DNA from: Lamellibrachia columna
Taxonomy: Eukaryota > Annelida > Polychaeta > Sabellida > Siboglinidae
Direction: 5' to 3'
DNA: 64,000 nucleotides
NCBI GenBank assembly: GCA_963662155.1
Contig: OY759261.1
Coordinates: 62,620,917-62,684,916 of the forward strand
Shown: positions 62,253 to 64,000 of the stretch, in pieces
Layout of the letters: each line of letters begins with the position of its first letter
How positions within the stretch are numbered: the stretch's first letter is position 1
Notes under the pieces: model-generated
What the model was told of the DNA's origin: nothing
What the model saw: only the letters and a program-made list of their open reading frames with translations
Databases searched by the model: none
Program-made: the position numbers and the translations under genes

Positions 62253-64000
62253 CGTAAGATAAGAAACTATGTTAACGTAAGATAAGAAACTATGTTTTAT
62301 TTGCATCACGAATTAAACGTGTCTCACCGAGCTTGGGTCGGTGAGACACGGTGAGTATTATTATATAAGTGTCTGAATGTCTGAAGAAATTTAAAACATT
62401 GATATATCCGTTTACAGGAATACACGATTAGATTTTTTACGTTACAATGACAACCACTATATGAAATACATAATGTTCGAGTAGTAATAAGCTTATTTGA
62501 TTGATTGATTTCAGTGTAGGCGCCTACCTTAAATTATCAGTGTTATACATCATGTTTAATCGTTATTGATGTAGTATGTATAACATCAGGAATTGAATAG
62601 AACAGGACATTGACGGACTAATAAAGTATCCGTTATTGTATGTTTCGCCTTCAAAAATAAATATTTATTGGTCGGACTTTATATCCAGTAAAGCGGCATC
62701 TATATTATCTAAAACTTGCACATTTAAATTTATCGCCAAATCATATATTTTTAAATATTAAGATGTAAAAGATCAGGAGAGTAAAACATTTTGTGTGGAT
62801 ATTATTTTTAGCCAACCGAGATGTTATCAATACTAATCCGTTCAGTATTAAATTGTCCCGTAATACAATCATTCGATTAACCAATAAAAATCGCCGTACC
62901 TTTTAATGGTCAGAGCGACACAACAATGCGTCTTTATATCGTTACCTCGTTGCTTTTACTCTTTATTCCAAAAAAAAATCAGAAATAATGTAGATAATAA
63001 CTGTTAGATACACCCCAAATCGATCAGTACATTTTCCTGTGTCTAAGAAATATGCAGATGTTTGTATATCGGTAGTAAAACGTTGGTGGGGAGCGATAGC
63101 GTAGTGGTTAAATATATCTCAATCGAGAAAACCCGGGTTCGAATCCTCTTGCTGCCGTTTCAAAACTTTCTCAATTTCGTTCACCCAACGTTGTTGCAGT
63201 TCACTCGGCTGTATAGATGAATACCTGGTTACAGAGAGAGGTGGATGTATGAATGAATAGTCTTCGCGCAGTAATTGCAGTGAGGCTGAATGCTTCACAG
63301 AGAGGTCGAGATGGCGTTGGAATATACCTGCATACCTGCATACATACACGGTTGTTTGTCGTGTCTGTGGTTACGTGACTTAAGCTCTGCGCCTGCTATA
63401 CAGCCGCCACGCAGAAAGTTCAGAATGATCCATGGTATATGACAAAGACAGTTTAAATAGATTGACCATTAATGTTTGTATTCGTCTGAGAAATCATAGA
63501 GGCTGACAAAATAGGCCGTCCGCGTTGGCCAAACACAGCGCTCATCTCGGATATTGCTACGCGTTATTAAATGGTGAAGTCGGTAAGAAGAACTAAGCAA
63601 AACAATTAATCTATTATGAACCGTCAAACAAACAACTTATTAATTACTCGAACGTAACGTAAGTGAAAAGAAGAATGGAAGAACGAACGAATGAATCGAC
63701 ACTTCTGATACCTTAGATACTTGCTCAGACTGCATCCTAAATTAATTGACAGCATTAACTTCTCACCTGGTGTAAATTCTGCTGGTCGCATTTTCATCGT
63801 TGCTGTCTTTAACGATCCGTAGAACCCCGTCCACGTGGACCACATAACTCCACTGTACTTCTTAACACGTTCGCCTTCCTGGTAATAGTGTCCGTTCAGG
63901 TTTGACAAGCTACAATATCCGTACCACCACGCTCCGAGAAATAGGCTTGAACAGGAAAAGTAAGACGTATCGTGATCCGCGTCTTTAGTACTGAATTGCA
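61123..64000 (-). CDS. Transmembrane fibrinogen-domain receptor with ITAM tail (3' part)
   Basis: Three minus-strand exons. 64,000-63,767 (5' partial): C-terminal part of a fibrinogen-related domain with the calcium-site [22 protein letters not shown] (Cys pair 13 apart) and [10 protein letters not shown], ending MKMRP; donor CCAG|GTGAGA, phase 1. 61,992-61,830: stalk ([20 protein letters not shown]), basic NPWKRR and a helix [20 protein letters not shown]; donor AG|GTCAGT, phase 2; acceptor CCTCTAG. 61,315-61,123: cytoplasmic tail of 63 residues; acceptor TTTATTAG, stop TGA 61,125-61,123. The tail has VYETI, VYDTL and VYETI; the last two form YDTL-x7-YETI, a canonical ITAM. Both junction phases match, so 195 residues read continuously. 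FReDs bind glycans or acetylated ligands; the ITAM implies SH2-kinase signalling. The N-terminal part lies beyond the window. Confidence 0.9.
62101..62250. repeat. Two (TA)n tracts in the receptor intron
   Basis: (TA)n at 62,101-62,148 and 62,170-62,250, followed by a 23-bp direct repeat (AACGTAAGATAAGAAACTAT unit, 62,251-62,296). Confidence 0.95.
62318..62350. repeat. Perfect 13-bp hairpin in the receptor intron
   Basis: CGTGTCTCACCGA (62,318-62,330) and its exact complement (62,338-62,350) with loop GCTTGGG. Confidence 0.8.
63088..63157 (+). mobile_element. tRNA-derived SINE head
   Basis: Box A TAGCGTAGTGG (63,097-63,107) and a perfect box B GGTTCGAATCC (63,136-63,146) at tRNA spacing. 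The acceptor stem does not pair, so this is a SINE head rather than a functional tRNA. It lies in the first visible intron of the receptor gene, antisense to it. Confidence 0.6.

Noticed and set aside
63088..63157. Functional tRNA gene
   Set aside because: Boxes A and B are good but the acceptor stem does not pair; a SINE head fits better.

Overview
This window is animal nuclear DNA, most likely from a lophotrochozoan and probably a mollusc. That is an inference from the mixture of spliced genes, several LINE families, long microsatellites, a Polinton/Maverick and a fibrinogen-domain receptor gene. Nothing in it is bacterial.

Bases 1-41,990 hold no convincing host gene. They are a nested patchwork of repeats. 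Blocks recur at about 8.25-kb spacing; for example, the same marker sits at 10,396 and 18,648, and another at 13,296, 21,546 and 29,846. Into this are set fragments of at least five LINE families, a hAT-like MITE with 16-bp terminal repeats, minisatellites of 13, 19, 27, 31 and 68-70 bp, a 0.6-0.7-kb-armed inverted repeat and many simple repeats. Two patterns stand out. Three LINE copies carry a microsatellite at the same codons of the reverse transcriptase. The 68-70-bp minisatellite appears to be an expansion of the 3' end of another LINE.

Bases 41,995-58,499 are one complete Polinton/Maverick (adintovirus-like) element of 16,505 bp. It has terminal inverted repeats (55 of the outer 56 bp identical) and a 6-bp target duplication with one mismatch (TACGTC/TACATC). 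The left end holds a divergent early region: a previously hidden three-exon minus-strand gene, an inverted-CCAAT promoter array and TATA box, and a plus-strand gene that can be read either as an RPA-like single-strand-binding protein or, after splicing, as an acidic Ser/Pro-rich protein. Then come, all on the plus strand, PolB (broken), packaging ATPase, two conserved small proteins, a membrane protein, integrase with chromodomain (broken), two more small membrane proteins, the minor capsid (penton-like) protein, a pVI-like basic protein, the major capsid protein (broken) and the adenain-like protease (nonsense codon just before the catalytic Cys). A related 3'-end module of about 87-bp repeats plus AATAAA closes both the left and right halves.

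Bases 61,123-64,000 carry, on the minus strand, the 3' part of a host gene. Three phase-compatible exons encode a fibrinogen-related domain, a Thr/Pro-rich stalk with a transmembrane helix, and a tail with a canonical ITAM (YDTL-x7-YETI) plus a third Tyr motif. This looks like a type I fibrinogen-domain immunoreceptor and is the most interesting host locus here. The gene continues past the right edge of the window.
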